A DNA stretch of 10,593 bases, taken from positions 1 to 10,593 of the forward strand of contig JAJDEE010000067.1 of the NCBI GenBank assembly GCA_029259975.1, in the 5' to 3' direction. This document shows, one piece after another, positions 1 to 7,012 of this stretch. This DNA comes from Planctomycetota bacterium. Its GTDB lineage: Bacteria > Planctomycetota > Planctomycetia > Pirellulales > Lacipirellulaceae. The stretch's first letter is position 1. Every line of letters begins with the position of its first letter. The notes beneath the pieces are model-generated. The model had not been told where the DNA came from. It did not search any database and was given only the letters and a program-made list of their open reading frames with translations. The position numbers and the translations under genes are program-made.

Positions 1-1417
1 TGGTGCGCTGGGCGACCGACATGTGGCCAAAAAATGTATCCTCGCCTCGAACGATGTAGAATTTGACCGACTTGCTCTGGGCGAGCTTGTCGGCGCGATC
101 GACGATGTAACGCAGGTCGCGCGACGAGGCGATTGACCAGCGGTGCATCTTCACCAAGATATCACCTCGCTGCACGCCCTGTTCGGCGGCAGAGCTTTCG
201 GGCCGTACCGAGACAACCCGCATGCCGCCCTGATACGGCACACCCAACCGGCGCATCGACGACGAAGGTTCTTGCCTTAGCTTCAAACCAAGCGTCTCCC
301 AAGTCGCCCGCTGAAGCGAATCGCTAGTTTGAGCAGTTTGAGTTGTTGCCTGAGGACGAGTTCGCCCGGGTGTGTTGCGACTGGCCACCGCTAGGCCGAG
401 TTCCATCGACTGGCCATCGCGCGTAATCCGAACCGGCACTCTTTCGCCTGTTCGGCGTCCAAGTAACGCTCGTTCGATATCCAATGATCGCAATATCGGT
501 GTGTTGCCTACTTGTTCGATTTTGTCACCACGTCGCAAACCACTTGTTTGAGCCGGGCTTTGGTGATCGACTTTGGCAATGGTCACAGCTCCATGAGGTC
601 CATCGAGCGACAGCGTCTCCATACCATGCCAATGGTTGTCGAGCTTTTCGATGCTCATCATACGCGTAGCAACTACCAACGCCTTGTCAACGGGGATGGC
701 AAAGCCAATGCCCTGGGCACCGGCCCGAACCGCAACGTTTACGCCGATCATCTCGCCATCGATGTTCAGTAGCGGCCCGCCCGAGTTGCCTGGATTGATA
801 CTCGCGTCTGTTTGGATCAGGTCGAGATACTGCTGTGTTTCGTTTACCTGTACGTTGCGATGCAACGCGCTGATGATGCCAGTCGTGACCGTGTTTTCAT
901 AGCCAAACGCATTGCCAACAGCGATCACGGTCTCTCCTGGCATGAGATCTTTGGACGTACCAATGTGAATGACCTCGAGCGACTTTGGTGCACGAATCCT
1001 GATCATAGCTAAGTCGGTCTTTTTGTCGCGTGCGACGATTTGGGCGATGTAGGCTTGTCCCGTTTTTAAGGTTACATTGATTCGACGAACACCATCAACA
1101 ACATGATGGTTGGTTAGAATGTAGCCGCGTTGGTCGATCACGATACCGGTGCCCATGCCATTGACCTGGCGTGGCGGGGTTGGCGTACCTTCGGCCGAGT
1201 GGTTGACCGATTTCTGACCTTGGATATTTACCACCGCTGAGCTGCTATCTCGCACCGCGCGCACAATCGGCGTAAACCGATCGTTGGCTAGCGTTTTGCT
1301 TGTTAGCACGGCTGCAAAACTGCCGACGATTGCTAGCAATAGCAGCCTTTTCTTGGTGGAGGAGAAACAGTCCCAAGTGGGCAAGATGAGGGCTGTGTCA
1401 GGGCGCAAGTTCAGCAT
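1..1417 (-). CDS. HtrA/DegP-family periplasmic serine protease with two PDZ domains (3' end cut off by the window)
   Basis: This is an envelope-quality-control endopeptidase of the trypsin-like HtrA/DegP/DegQ family (S1C), expected to degrade misfolded exported proteins. The window holds 472 codons and no stop. Residues 22-44 form a signal peptide (KKRLLLL, then a hydrophobic run, then TLA-ND), behind an unusually long 21-residue N-terminal stretch. The protease domain is about 50-255, with catalytic His105 in TNHHVV, Asp135 in TDLA and Ser212 in GNSGGP, so the triad is complete. PDZ1 is about 265-345 (SGLRRGDKI) and PDZ2 about 375-465 (GVQRGDILVK), joined by a Thr/Gln/Arg-rich linker. The ATG at 1417 is the first ATG in the frame, but the frame stays open further upstream and no Shine-Dalgarno is visible, so the exact start is less certain than the identity. 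It sits alone, 279 bp downstream of the lipoprotein gene. Confidence 0.95.
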   Translation of the reverse strand, partial: MLNLRPDTALILPTWDCFSSTKKRLLLLAIVGSFAAVLTSKTLANDRFTPIVRAVRDSSSAVVNIQGQKSVNHSAEGTPTPPRQVNGMGTGIVIDQRGYILTNHHVVDGVRRINVTLKTGQAYIAQIVARDKKTDLAMIRIRAPKSLEVIHIGTSKDLMPGETVIAVGNAFGYENTVTTGIISALHRNVQVNETQQYLDLIQTDASINPGNSGGPLLNIDGEMIGVNVAVRAGAQGIGFAIPVDKALVVATRMMSIEKLDNHWHGMETLSLDGPHGAVTIAKVDHQSPAQTSGLRRGDKIEQVGNTPILRSLDIERALLGRRTGERVPVRITRDGQSMELGLAVASRNTPGRTRPQATTQTAQTSDSLQRATWETLGLKLRQEPSSSMRRLGVPYQGGMRVVSVRPESSAAEQGVQRGDILVKMHRWSIASSRDLRYIVDRADKLAQSKSVKFYIVRGEDTFFGHMSVAQRT

Positions 1418-1638
1418 TGCGGGTCGTCCAAAGTGGTAGCAGCGCACTGAGTGCAGGTCCGATGTCGAGCCGGCCAAGCGGGATGCGTCGGTGACAACGC
1501 CAAGGCCGGGGATTACAGAATAAATCGGACACCCTTCACGACGGGCTTAAGCCTCACAACCCTCAGCCCGTACAGTCGACCTAGATTGTCAATGAGTCGC
1601 GAAGTGCGAAGCACGTGAGTGGCCAGAGGCATAGCCAT

Positions 1639-1664
1639 CGAGCGCTGCTAACGAGCGCTGCTAG
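1639..1664. repeat. Two-copy 13-bp tandem duplication
   Basis: CGAGCGCTGCTA occurs at 1639-1650 and again at 1652-1663, giving a 13-bp period with only the last base differing (A or G). It lies in the 279-bp gap between the lipoprotein stop and the HtrA start. Nothing else in this gap is convincing. A GTGC-GAA-GCAC microhairpin near 1610 is too short to call. Confidence 0.7.
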
Positions 1665-1696
1665 CGTCTGGAGTTCCGGAGCTGGCGACTCGAATC

Positions 1697-2053
1697 TCAA
1701 AAAACACTTCGGGCCGGCACCGGCAGAAACTTTGGAGGCATCGGTGGTTCGTAACGCACCGGGGGAGGCCCAACTTCGATACGTCGTCGACGCACCGGCG
1801 CTGGCTCTTCGAGACAGACCACGTCGTCGTAGACACGTAGGTCGCAGTCGTTGTCGATACCCTCTTCGCAGCTGCAACTCCCCGACGAGCAGCTATGAAA
1901 AACGTCCTGCAATTCCCAGCCCAGCTGCGTCTGATTGAACGCATGCACAAAGTCATCAGGCAACTGGCACCACTGTTGTGAAACACAGCCCGAACAACTC
2001 AGCAGCAAGACCGCTAGCAGACCACGCAGATTTATGGCGTCGATCTTCGGCAC
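1697..2053 (-). CDS. Small Cys-rich predicted lipoprotein, function unknown
   Basis: This is a 118-residue protein I do not recognise by family. It opens with a short basic n-region and a hydrophobic run (GLLAVLLLSCSGC) that reads as a lipoprotein signal. The lipidated Cys would be Cys20 (LLLS-C) or Cys23 (CSG-C), and neither is a perfect lipobox. The mature part has a Cys/Ser cluster (CSSGSCSCEE), an acidic stretch (DNDCDLRVYDD) and a Pro/Arg-rich tail (PVRRRR, then PPPVRYEPPMPP), suggesting an envelope-anchored, disulfide-bearing, partly disordered protein. I chose the GTG start at 2053 because GGAAG lies 7 nt upstream and the signal then has a normal length. A TTG at 2071 in the same frame lacks a good ribosome site. 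A plus-strand frame overlaps this gene, so coding status is probable rather than certain. Confidence 0.6.
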   Translation of the reverse strand: MPKIDAINLRGLLAVLLLSCSGCVSQQWCQLPDDFVHAFNQTQLGWELQDVFHSCSSGSCSCEEGIDNDCDLRVYDDVVCLEEPAPVRRRRIEVGPPPVRYEPPMPPKFLPVPARSVF

Positions 2054-2060
2054 GTTTTGT

Positions 2061-2065
2061 CTTCC
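2061..2065 (-). promoter_or_regulatory. Ribosome binding site deciding the lipoprotein start
   Basis: GGAAG on the minus strand is spaced 7 nt from the GTG at 2053. No comparable site precedes the alternative TTG at 2071, which favours the shorter protein. Confidence 0.45.
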
Positions 2066-2091
2066 GATCAATGGGTGTGCAGTGCTATCAC

Positions 2092-2116
2092 AAAAAACGG
2101 TGCCCAGAAAAGCACC
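2092..2116 (-). terminator. Probable intrinsic terminator after the Gfo/Idh-like gene
   Basis: Read on the minus strand, GGTGC and GCACC form a 5-bp stem with an 8-nt loop, followed by GTTTTTT. It lies about 80 nt past the stop of the gene ending at 2195 and about 40 nt before the start of the lipoprotein. It should separate the two transcripts, or could act as an attenuator for the lipoprotein. The stem is short, so strength is uncertain. Confidence 0.5.
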
Positions 2117-2194
2117 CTTCAGAAGCTATCGGCTACTTTTAGCCCGCATCTTTCGCCTAACCGTTAAAATTTGACAGCTAGATGACTCCTACTA

Positions 2195-3361
2195 TCAGCT
2201 TGACTCTTGCCTGAATAGCAATTTCGGAATCAGTTGCAAGCCCAAGAAGATTGCCAGCAAACCGAGTAGTGCATGAGGCCAATACTTTGCCACCGGCAGA
2301 CCAACCAACTCTGCCGCCCAACCACAGAATAGTAACAGCGGAGGCAGCAACATCAGCACACCGCACCCGATCGCCGACATCGTGCCTTTGAACGCCATCT
2401 GCTCGGTCAGTTGTTGCTGATGCACCTCGATCATCCGCCCGCGCCGCAGGCTGATCTCAATCGTGTCGGTGAGTTCCATCGCGGCGAGGGCTTGGGGCCA
2501 AGTGCTGGCGCTGCTGTTGCCAGACTCGACGGCTTCGACAAAACGCTCGACAGATTGCAATGCCGCGTCGACTTCTTGCATCTCACTCGTCTGCGTTTCG
2601 CCCTTTTGGCTGACTGATTGTTGCACAGCACGACCCACTTCGTCGAACTCGAAGGTCAACTTGCCACGCTGGGCGATCAACACCAAACGCGAGGAAGTGT
2701 CCTGCTCGACCGGCCCGACCTGCCACCGCACAGGCACTTCGTTTTTCCCCAGCAGTTGCACGCTCAGTCCTGCGTACGTCGCGGCCTCGTCGGGCGAACC
2801 CAAAGCTCCCAAACGATTAAGCCCTCCGGTCGCAAGCGACAGCAGCTCCACGTCGCGTGAAAAATGCCACAGCACTTGTTCCTGAGTCCGCTCGGCCAGC
2901 GGTCGCTCCCAAACAACCTGCTCGACATGGCCCAACTGCGGGTGCCCAGCGGTAATCCACTCGACACACTGGTCGACGATAGTCCGATGCTCGGTCAGCG
3001 GGTTAAAGTGTTGCAGCACCGCACCGCTCTCACCCCGAGACATATCAATTTCGTAGTAGGCAAGCACCGACTCGATAAGCGGAAAGCTCGTCAGCACCGC
3101 CACGCCGTTTTTGGTCAGCAGATTGACTTGCTCAGCTCGCAAGCTGGCCGCCGCCTGCCCGCGCCCAACGATCAGCGCATCTGCCGTACGACTATCGAGA
3201 AGAGATTCCCACAGGTCACCTAAGTCTTCCGACGGCCAGCTTGGTAGCAAAGGGCTGGACGCATCGACATCGCCACACCAAACAATCTGGTGCCCCGCTG
3301 TCTCTGCCGCGCAGGCCAAAGCAACGCTTTCTGGGTCTGTTCCTAAAAGTGCAAATTTCAT
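2195..3361 (-). CDS. Membrane-anchored Gfo/Idh/MocA-like protein, probably without oxidoreductase activity
   Basis: The 388-residue product has the layout of a Gfo/Idh/MocA NAD(P)-dependent sugar oxidoreductase followed by two membrane helices. Residues 1-95 form a Rossmann-like unit: a beta strand (MKFALLG), a helix rich in Ala, then VWCGD, then ADALIVG, then GVAVLTSFPLIES. Residues 165-180 (WHFSRDVELLSLATGG) resemble the family's H-x-x-D helix, and 288-313 (the LAAMELTDTIEISLRRGRMIEV helix and strand) match the usual family C-terminus. Two features argue against catalysis. The GxGxxG/A nucleotide loop reads GTDPES, and the EKP motif whose Lys is catalytic reads SFP, with Phe93 in place of Lys. 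Residues about 326-350 and 362-384 are hydrophobic helices, so the soluble part is likely tethered to the inner membrane. The ATG at 3361 is the natural start. A sensor, scaffold or binding role is inference only. Confidence 0.75.
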   Translation of the reverse strand: MKFALLGTDPESVALACAAETAGHQIVWCGDVDASSPLLPSWPSEDLGDLWESLLDSRTADALIVGRGQAAASLRAEQVNLLTKNGVAVLTSFPLIESVLAYYEIDMSRGESGAVLQHFNPLTEHRTIVDQCVEWITAGHPQLGHVEQVVWERPLAERTQEQVLWHFSRDVELLSLATGGLNRLGALGSPDEAATYAGLSVQLLGKNEVPVRWQVGPVEQDTSSRLVLIAQRGKLTFEFDEVGRAVQQSVSQKGETQTSEMQEVDAALQSVERFVEAVESGNSSASTWPQALAAMELTDTIEISLRRGRMIEVHQQQLTEQMAFKGTMSAIGCGVLMLLPPLLLFCGWAAELVGLPVAKYWPHALLGLLAIFLGLQLIPKLLFRQESS

Positions 3362-3457
3362 CTATTCGAGCCTAATCGAAGCCGTCGGCGGCCACAACGG
3401 GCAGCCAATGAGTTAAGAGGTCCGGCAAAAATTTGCCTCCGATCGAACCGCAAAAAG

Positions 3458-3466
3458 TGGTACAAT
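3458..3466 (+). promoter_or_regulatory. Candidate extended -10 promoter for the PDZ gene
   Basis: TGG directly precedes TACAAT (5 of 6 matches to TATAAT), giving an extended -10 element. Transcription would begin near 3473, about 30 nt before the first ATG. No good -35 is seen at 16-18 bp, which is common for extended -10 promoters. The 141-bp gap is shared with the divergent gene starting at 3361, for which I find no clear promoter. Confidence 0.4.
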
Positions 3467-3502
3467 GAGGATAGAGCCAAATAAGCCGTTGGCAAATGAC
3501 GA

Positions 3503-4615
3503 ATGACAAATACCCAATTGGTTGACGCAATGTCTCCGCACGCAAATCGCTTCCACAAGCACGGCCTGCTATTATTCGTATTCTTTGCCTGCTTTGCAAC
3601 GAGCGAACTCCTCGCAGAATCGCCTGCATCCGACCCGATCGTCACAAGCATTCCCCCCGCGAAAATCGAGCAGTGGACGCTCCAGCTCGACGACGATAGT
3701 TACGACATTCGTCAGCGGGCACAGCAGCAACTAGAGCAGGCTGGCAAGCCAGCCATTCTAGCAGTCGCTACCGTCGCCAACGCAGGTTCGCTAGAAAGTT
3801 CGACGCGCGCGATCAATATTTTGCTGCAATGGTCCGAATCGTCAGAGGCAGACTTGCGTTTCGCTGCCCTAGAAAAGCTAGCCAACCTACCGAATCGGCC
3901 CCGCGAGTCGACCATGGCCACGCGGTTGTTAGCCAACTTTCGCGAGCAGGAGGCCATCAAAGCAATCAAGAAGCTTGGCGGACGCATCTCTCAGGATCGT
4001 GGTCTTCACAATTTGCAGATTGAAATTGATAACGAATGGAAGGGCGGAGATGAAGGGATGAGGCTCTTGGCAGATGTACATCATGCCTTGAAAATAAGAG
4101 TACGAGTCGCCCCGATCACCGATCTAGGGCTGGAGCTACTGGGCAATGTGTCACAGGTGCGACTCATTGAGATCCAGGGCACCAAGATTTCTGACCCAGT
4201 GCTAAATTCCATCAAGCAAAAACTGCCCAACGCGACAATCGATGTCCGCAACGGCCCCATGCTCGGCATTCACGGCAACGAGAATGACACAAACCAAGAC
4301 AGTGTCGGCGTCTATGACGTCGTCGTGAATGGCGCTGCCCACAAGGCGGGCATCAGGCCTGGCGATCGAATCGCGAAACTCGAGGGCGAGAAACTCACCG
4401 ATTTCAAATCGCTAACAACACGCATCGCTAAACACAAACCCGGAGACACGGTCGAAATGACTCTCCTACGGAAAAACAAACCGCTAACCGTGACGGTAAC
4501 TTTCGACCAATGGGGAGCAAACGACAACACCAAGCTCCTAAATCGACAGAAGCTTAAAGTTCAGCAGTTACCACTGCATGGCCAGCCAATTCAGATCAAA
4601 TTCCCCAGACGATAG
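3503..4615 (+). CDS. Exported PDZ-domain protein with HEAT-like and LRR-like segments
   Basis: The 370-residue product carries a signal peptide (hydrophobic run LLLFVFFACFATSELLA ending near residue 38). Residues about 52-145 are helical and HEAT-like (DDSYDIRQRAQQQLEQAG, then DLRFAALEKLANLP). Residues about 200-248 resemble planctomycete leucine-rich repeats (ITDLGLELLGNVSQV, then GTKISDPVLNSIKQKLPNA). Residues about 253-335 form a PDZ domain (GPMLGI, then AHKAGIRPGDRIAKLEGEKL). There is no protease domain, so it is probably a binding or scaffold protein in the periplasm or on the surface. The first ATG (3503) sits inside a doubled AATGAC word and has no ribosome site. An ATG at 3530 (MSPHANRF) gives a more usual signal peptide and may be the true start. 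The gene converges on the small gene at 4812-5093. Its ligand cannot be told from the sequence. Confidence 0.8.
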   Translation: MTNTQLVDAMSPHANRFHKHGLLLFVFFACFATSELLAESPASDPIVTSIPPAKIEQWTLQLDDDSYDIRQRAQQQLEQAGKPAILAVATVANAGSLESSTRAINILLQWSESSEADLRFAALEKLANLPNRPRESTMATRLLANFREQEAIKAIKKLGGRISQDRGLHNLQIEIDNEWKGGDEGMRLLADVHHALKIRVRVAPITDLGLELLGNVSQVRLIEIQGTKISDPVLNSIKQKLPNATIDVRNGPMLGIHGNENDTNQDSVGVYDVVVNGAAHKAGIRPGDRIAKLEGEKLTDFKSLTTRIAKHKPGDTVEMTLLRKNKPLTVTVTFDQWGANDNTKLLNRQKLKVQQLPLHGQPIQIKFPRR

Positions 4616-4688
4616 CGAAATCGTAAAAACACGTTCATGGCCCGCAAAAAGAATGAACCACGAAGAGATTCCGGTAATTCCTCAACAT

Positions 4689-4815
4689 CCACTCGTCTAA
4701 GGCGAACGGCAAATGAGAATTTACCGTAGGATAGGCGTCCAGCCTGTCCGTGGTGCTTTGACCGACAGGCTGGAAGCCTATCCTACGGGTAAAAACCTAT
4801 CTGCCACTCGTCTAA
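4689..4815. repeat. 12-bp direct repeats bracketing the intergenic hairpin element
   Basis: CCACTCGTCTAA occurs at 4689-4700 and 4804-4815, in the same orientation, about 20 bp and 9 bp outside the inverted repeat. Both copies are followed at nearly the same distance by AACGGC or ACGGC. The right copy includes the stop codon of the minus-strand gene ending at 4812. The arrangement resembles a target-site duplication or a small duplicated segment, but the repeats do not abut the hairpin. Confidence 0.6.
4721..4794. repeat. Imperfect inverted repeat in a convergent gene gap (REP/MITE-like)
   Basis: The left arm (4721-4748) and right arm (4764-4794) are near-perfect reverse complements, each containing GTAGGATAGGC, then one variable base (G or T), then TCCAGCCTGTC. 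The loop is about 15 nt. It lies between two convergent genes (stops at 4615 and 4812), where a long RNA hairpin could act as a bidirectional processing or termination structure, although no T-tract follows on either strand. From memory, the core word is frequent between planctomycete genes. The rest of the 4616-4811 gap holds only a weak GTTCAT/ATGAAC inverted repeat (4633-4638, 4653-4658). Confidence 0.75.
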
Positions 4816-5093
4816 ACGGCCAGCGAAGCTTCGATTTCTTCTTCGAGCTGTGGTAAATATCCGGCGGCATGAAGTTGCTTGGCCAACAATTCGCGACCCT
4901 TGTCAGTCCAAACGCCGACGCTTCGCAACGGACTGTTTGACTCGGGGCAAAGGAAGGTGACCTGCTTGGGAGTGAGCGATTGAATCTCGACGGCCTTATC
5001 CTGGCGTGTGAATTCTACGGCAACAGCAACGTGACGATTGTTCTCTTCGTCCTCCCAATTCGCTTCAACCTGTTGTAAGGATGATGGCTGCAT
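4812..5093 (-). CDS. Small hypothetical protein (93 residues)
   Basis: I do not recognise the family. The product is acidic, soluble and has no signal peptide or membrane segment. It begins MQPSSLQQVEANWEDEEN and has a strand-like segment (HVAVAVEF), then a PKQVTFLCPES segment, a helix GRELLAKQLHAAG, and an acidic end (LEEEIEASLAV). It has a single Cys. Coding is supported by a strong ribosome site (AAGGAG, 9 nt before the ATG) and by its clean fit between gene boundaries. The stop codon overlaps the right copy of a 12-bp direct repeat. The 248-bp gap upstream (5094-5341) shows only a CGCTCC/GGAGCG inverted repeat with a long loop, a short CCGTT/AACGG hairpin near 5280-5295, and no clear promoter. 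Confidence 0.7.
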   Translation of the reverse strand: MQPSSLQQVEANWEDEENNRHVAVAVEFTRQDKAVEIQSLTPKQVTFLCPESNSPLRSVGVWTDKGRELLAKQLHAAGYLPQLEEEIEASLAV

Positions 5094-5102
5094 CGGTCGA
5101 TA

Positions 5103-5108
5103 CTCCTT
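5103..5108 (-). promoter_or_regulatory. Strong Shine-Dalgarno for the 93-residue protein
   Basis: AAGGAG on the minus strand lies 9 nt before the ATG at 5093. It is one of only two perfect AAGGAG sites at gene starts in this window (the other is prkA), and it supports this short gene being real. Confidence 0.75.
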
Positions 5109-5341
5109 AAAAAAGTCTATTTCGCCCTATCAGGTCTGACGGGCAGGTGAGAAACGCTCCAGTCTAACGAGAAAATCGGTCGGACGGAGCGCCAAACTCT
5201 GTAAATTTGGGCAATCCAGGGAAAAACAGCCTATTACACCGAGAATTACAGCGATTCTACCGCCGTTTCATCCACCACCGCCGTTCGGCAACGGTACTGC
5301 CTCACTGCATTTTCGTCATTTGGGCTTCGTCTATCCTATTT

Positions 5342-6871
5342 CTATTGTGCCCGATCGACGAACATCCAGCCGTTGTCCGCCACTGCAAACATCGGACGGT
5401 ACGGGCTTCTGCTACCACGCTTAGCCGTATTGCCTAAGTGCCAGACGAGATTGATGCCAATGTTCCACGATTCTTGGCTGACGCCAGTCAGTCCATCAGC
5501 GACATCGGTGATCAGATAGTTAAAGCCCGTCTGCAACGACCAGCGATTGCTGAGCGGAGCATAGAAATCGCCACCAAACAGGCCTTCGCTGTCACCAGTG
5601 GCTCCACCCCATAGACGACTTTCATAGCCATTTCCAAAATTCCAGCGATAGAAAGCCGCATATTGGTCAACGGTTTCATACACAACACCTAGCGAGGTGT
5701 CGTCGTCTGTACTGCTTGTGAACCAAAAACCAACCTCTCGACCTTGGGGGCTTTTTAGACTGATTTCGCCTCGAATTTGTTGTAGGGTGACGTCTGTGTC
5801 CAAATCGTCTTCCATCAGATCCCAAACGACTCCATATTGAATGCCAGTATTCACCCGTCGGAACAATCCCGCCGTAACAAATTGTTGCGAACGATCGTCC
5901 GTCGAAGTCGCGGTTCCATGCAAGCGGCTCTGCACCGCTTGGTAGCCCAGCTGGTAACTCAACTGCGGAAACAGTAAACCGACGAACGGGGCACGACCAC
6001 TGATATTTACACCTTCGTGAAATCCAAAGTTCGAGTCGCTTCGTTGGTTGTTGCCAACCTGAGCAAAATCACGTGGCCCACGAAAACCTTGCACGCCACT
6101 CCAGACCGACAAATCCTTGAATCGCGGCAAACAGACCGGGAAACACCAATAATCGGGGCCAGGGCGAGCCACACAGCTGCCGCAGCCAACGCCCTCTCCG
6201 CAGCCACCGGCAACTCCGCAACTTGGCTCAGCAATCCCACAGCCTGGCTCATTGAAGCCACAGCCCGGTTCACCAATGCCGCAGCTAGCTTCGCCACAGC
6301 CGCAACTCGGCTCACCTATTCCACAACCTGGCTCATAGATCGCACAACTTGGCTCAGGGCAACCGCAGCCAGCCTCGCAGTAACCTTCGCCACCGCAGAC
6401 ATCGCAACCATGTGAGGCCAGCTGCAACCCGGCCATCATGTCTGAATATCCAACTGCCCCGCCACTCGCTACTTCAACCTGTTGGTCGCGTCGCACAACT
6501 CTTTGCTTACGAACCGTCTTGGCTTTTGGCCTGCTAATGGCTTTGGTTTTCGTTTTGGGTTTTGGCAATGCTTTTGCAACTCGCCTCACAGCAACCTGCT
6601 GCTGGGCCGGTTTTTTTGCGCGAGCTACTTTTGGAGCAGGAGCCTGCTCAGCTTCCGCCTGCGACTTCGTTGTACGTTGAGTTCCAGGCCGCCGGAAATT
6701 CTGATTCGCCCGTTCCCGCTGCGCTCGGGCACTACTTGGCCGCTGAAAACGCACACTAGAATCGGCTGCGTTGGCAGTTCCAGCAGGAATCGCCTGAATA
6801 GCGAAAATTACGCTCGCCACAGAGACGAGTTGACGCATTCTCAGCGAGATCTTTTTTGAGGAGCTAGTCAT
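5342..6871 (-). CDS. Exported Cys/Gly/Glu/Pro-repeat protein with planctomycete C-terminal domain (DUF6666-like)
   Basis: The 509-residue product is secreted or outer-envelope. The signal peptide is residues 1-35 (KKISLRMRQ, then a hydrophobic run, then AGTANA-ADSS). Residues about 40-130 are a basic, Lys/Arg/Gln/Ala/Pro-rich linker (KPKTKTKAISRPKAKTVRK). Residues 156-233 are a Cys-rich tract of roughly heptad units of the form G-x-x-E-P-x-C (GIGEPSC, GCGEASC, GIGEPGC, GFNEPGC, GIAEPSC). Residues about 255-509 are rich in aromatic and alternating residues (WSGVQGFRGP, GLFRRVNTGIQYG, GFWFTSSTDDDTS, SWNIGINLVWHLG, ending VADNGWMFV) and look beta-barrel-like. I recall this block as the planctomycete family named DUF6666; the name is from memory. 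I chose the ATG at 6871, with GAAGG 7 nt upstream, over the adjacent GTG at 6874. The role is probably structural, in the envelope. Confidence 0.8.
   Translation of the reverse strand: MTSSSKKISLRMRQLVSVASVIFAIQAIPAGTANAADSSVRFQRPSSARAQRERANQNFRRPGTQRTTKSQAEAEQAPAPKVARAKKPAQQQVAVRRVAKALPKPKTKTKAISRPKAKTVRKQRVVRRDQQVEVASGGAVGYSDMMAGLQLASHGCDVCGGEGYCEAGCGCPEPSCAIYEPGCGIGEPSCGCGEASCGIGEPGCGFNEPGCGIAEPSCGVAGGCGEGVGCGSCVARPGPDYWCFPVCLPRFKDLSVWSGVQGFRGPRDFAQVGNNQRSDSNFGFHEGVNISGRAPFVGLLFPQLSYQLGYQAVQSRLHGTATSTDDRSQQFVTAGLFRRVNTGIQYGVVWDLMEDDLDTDVTLQQIRGEISLKSPQGREVGFWFTSSTDDDTSLGVVYETVDQYAAFYRWNFGNGYESRLWGGATGDSEGLFGGDFYAPLSNRWSLQTGFNYLITDVADGLTGVSQESWNIGINLVWHLGNTAKRGSRSPYRPMFAVADNGWMFVDRAQ
6173..6406 (-). 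repeat. 21-bp-period coding repeat (Cys-rich heptads)
   Basis: This part of the repeat protein encodes residues 156-233. Five to seven units of 7 residues (21 bp) share a Cys at the unit end and Glu-Pro or Glu-Ala before it. The flanks degrade into CDVCGGEGYCEAGC and CGEGVGCGSC. The codons vary between units, so the repeat is conserved more at protein than DNA level, which argues for selection rather than recent slippage. Confidence 0.75.
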
Positions 6872-6954
6872 CACTCGACCTTCAACAGCTACGTCATCAC
6901 GCAGCTACTGCCTTGGTCTTCGACGTGGATCGACATACACTTCGACGATCAACG

Positions 6955-6974
6955 TCTCGGGAGCCCCCCCGAGA
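6955..6974. repeat. Hairpin with perfect 7-bp arms upstream of the repeat-protein gene
   Basis: TCTCGGG and CCCGAGA are separated by 6 nt. It lies about 84 bp upstream of the ATG at 6871, where it may be in the 5' leader or promoter of that gene. No T-tract follows on the minus strand, so it is not an intrinsic terminator in that direction. Confidence 0.5.
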
Positions 6975-7012
6975 AAAAGCACGTACATTGAGTATCGGCC
7001 ACCACCAAGTCG

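Noticed and set aside
1615..1986. Open frames on plus (1615-1938) and minus (1648-1986) strands overlapping the lipoprotein gene
   Set aside because: They are Arg/Ser-rich with no signal, domain or ribosome site, whereas the chosen frame has a lipoprotein signal and a spaced GGAAG.
4721..4794. The intergenic inverted repeat as an ordinary rho-independent terminator
   Set aside because: Neither side of the hairpin is followed by a T-run on the transcribed strand, and the arms are longer and more GC/purine-patterned than a normal terminator stem.
5154..5202. CGCTCC/GGAGCG inverted repeat upstream of the 93-residue gene as a terminator or operator
   Set aside because: The arms are only 6 bp with a loop of nearly 30 nt and no T-tract, which is within chance expectation.
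6017..6415. Plus-strand frame antisense to the Cys-repeat gene, 132 codons, Ala/Thr-rich
   Set aside because: Its apparent repeat pattern is the mirror of the 21-bp coding repeat on the minus strand. The minus-strand protein has a signal peptide and a recognisable domain.
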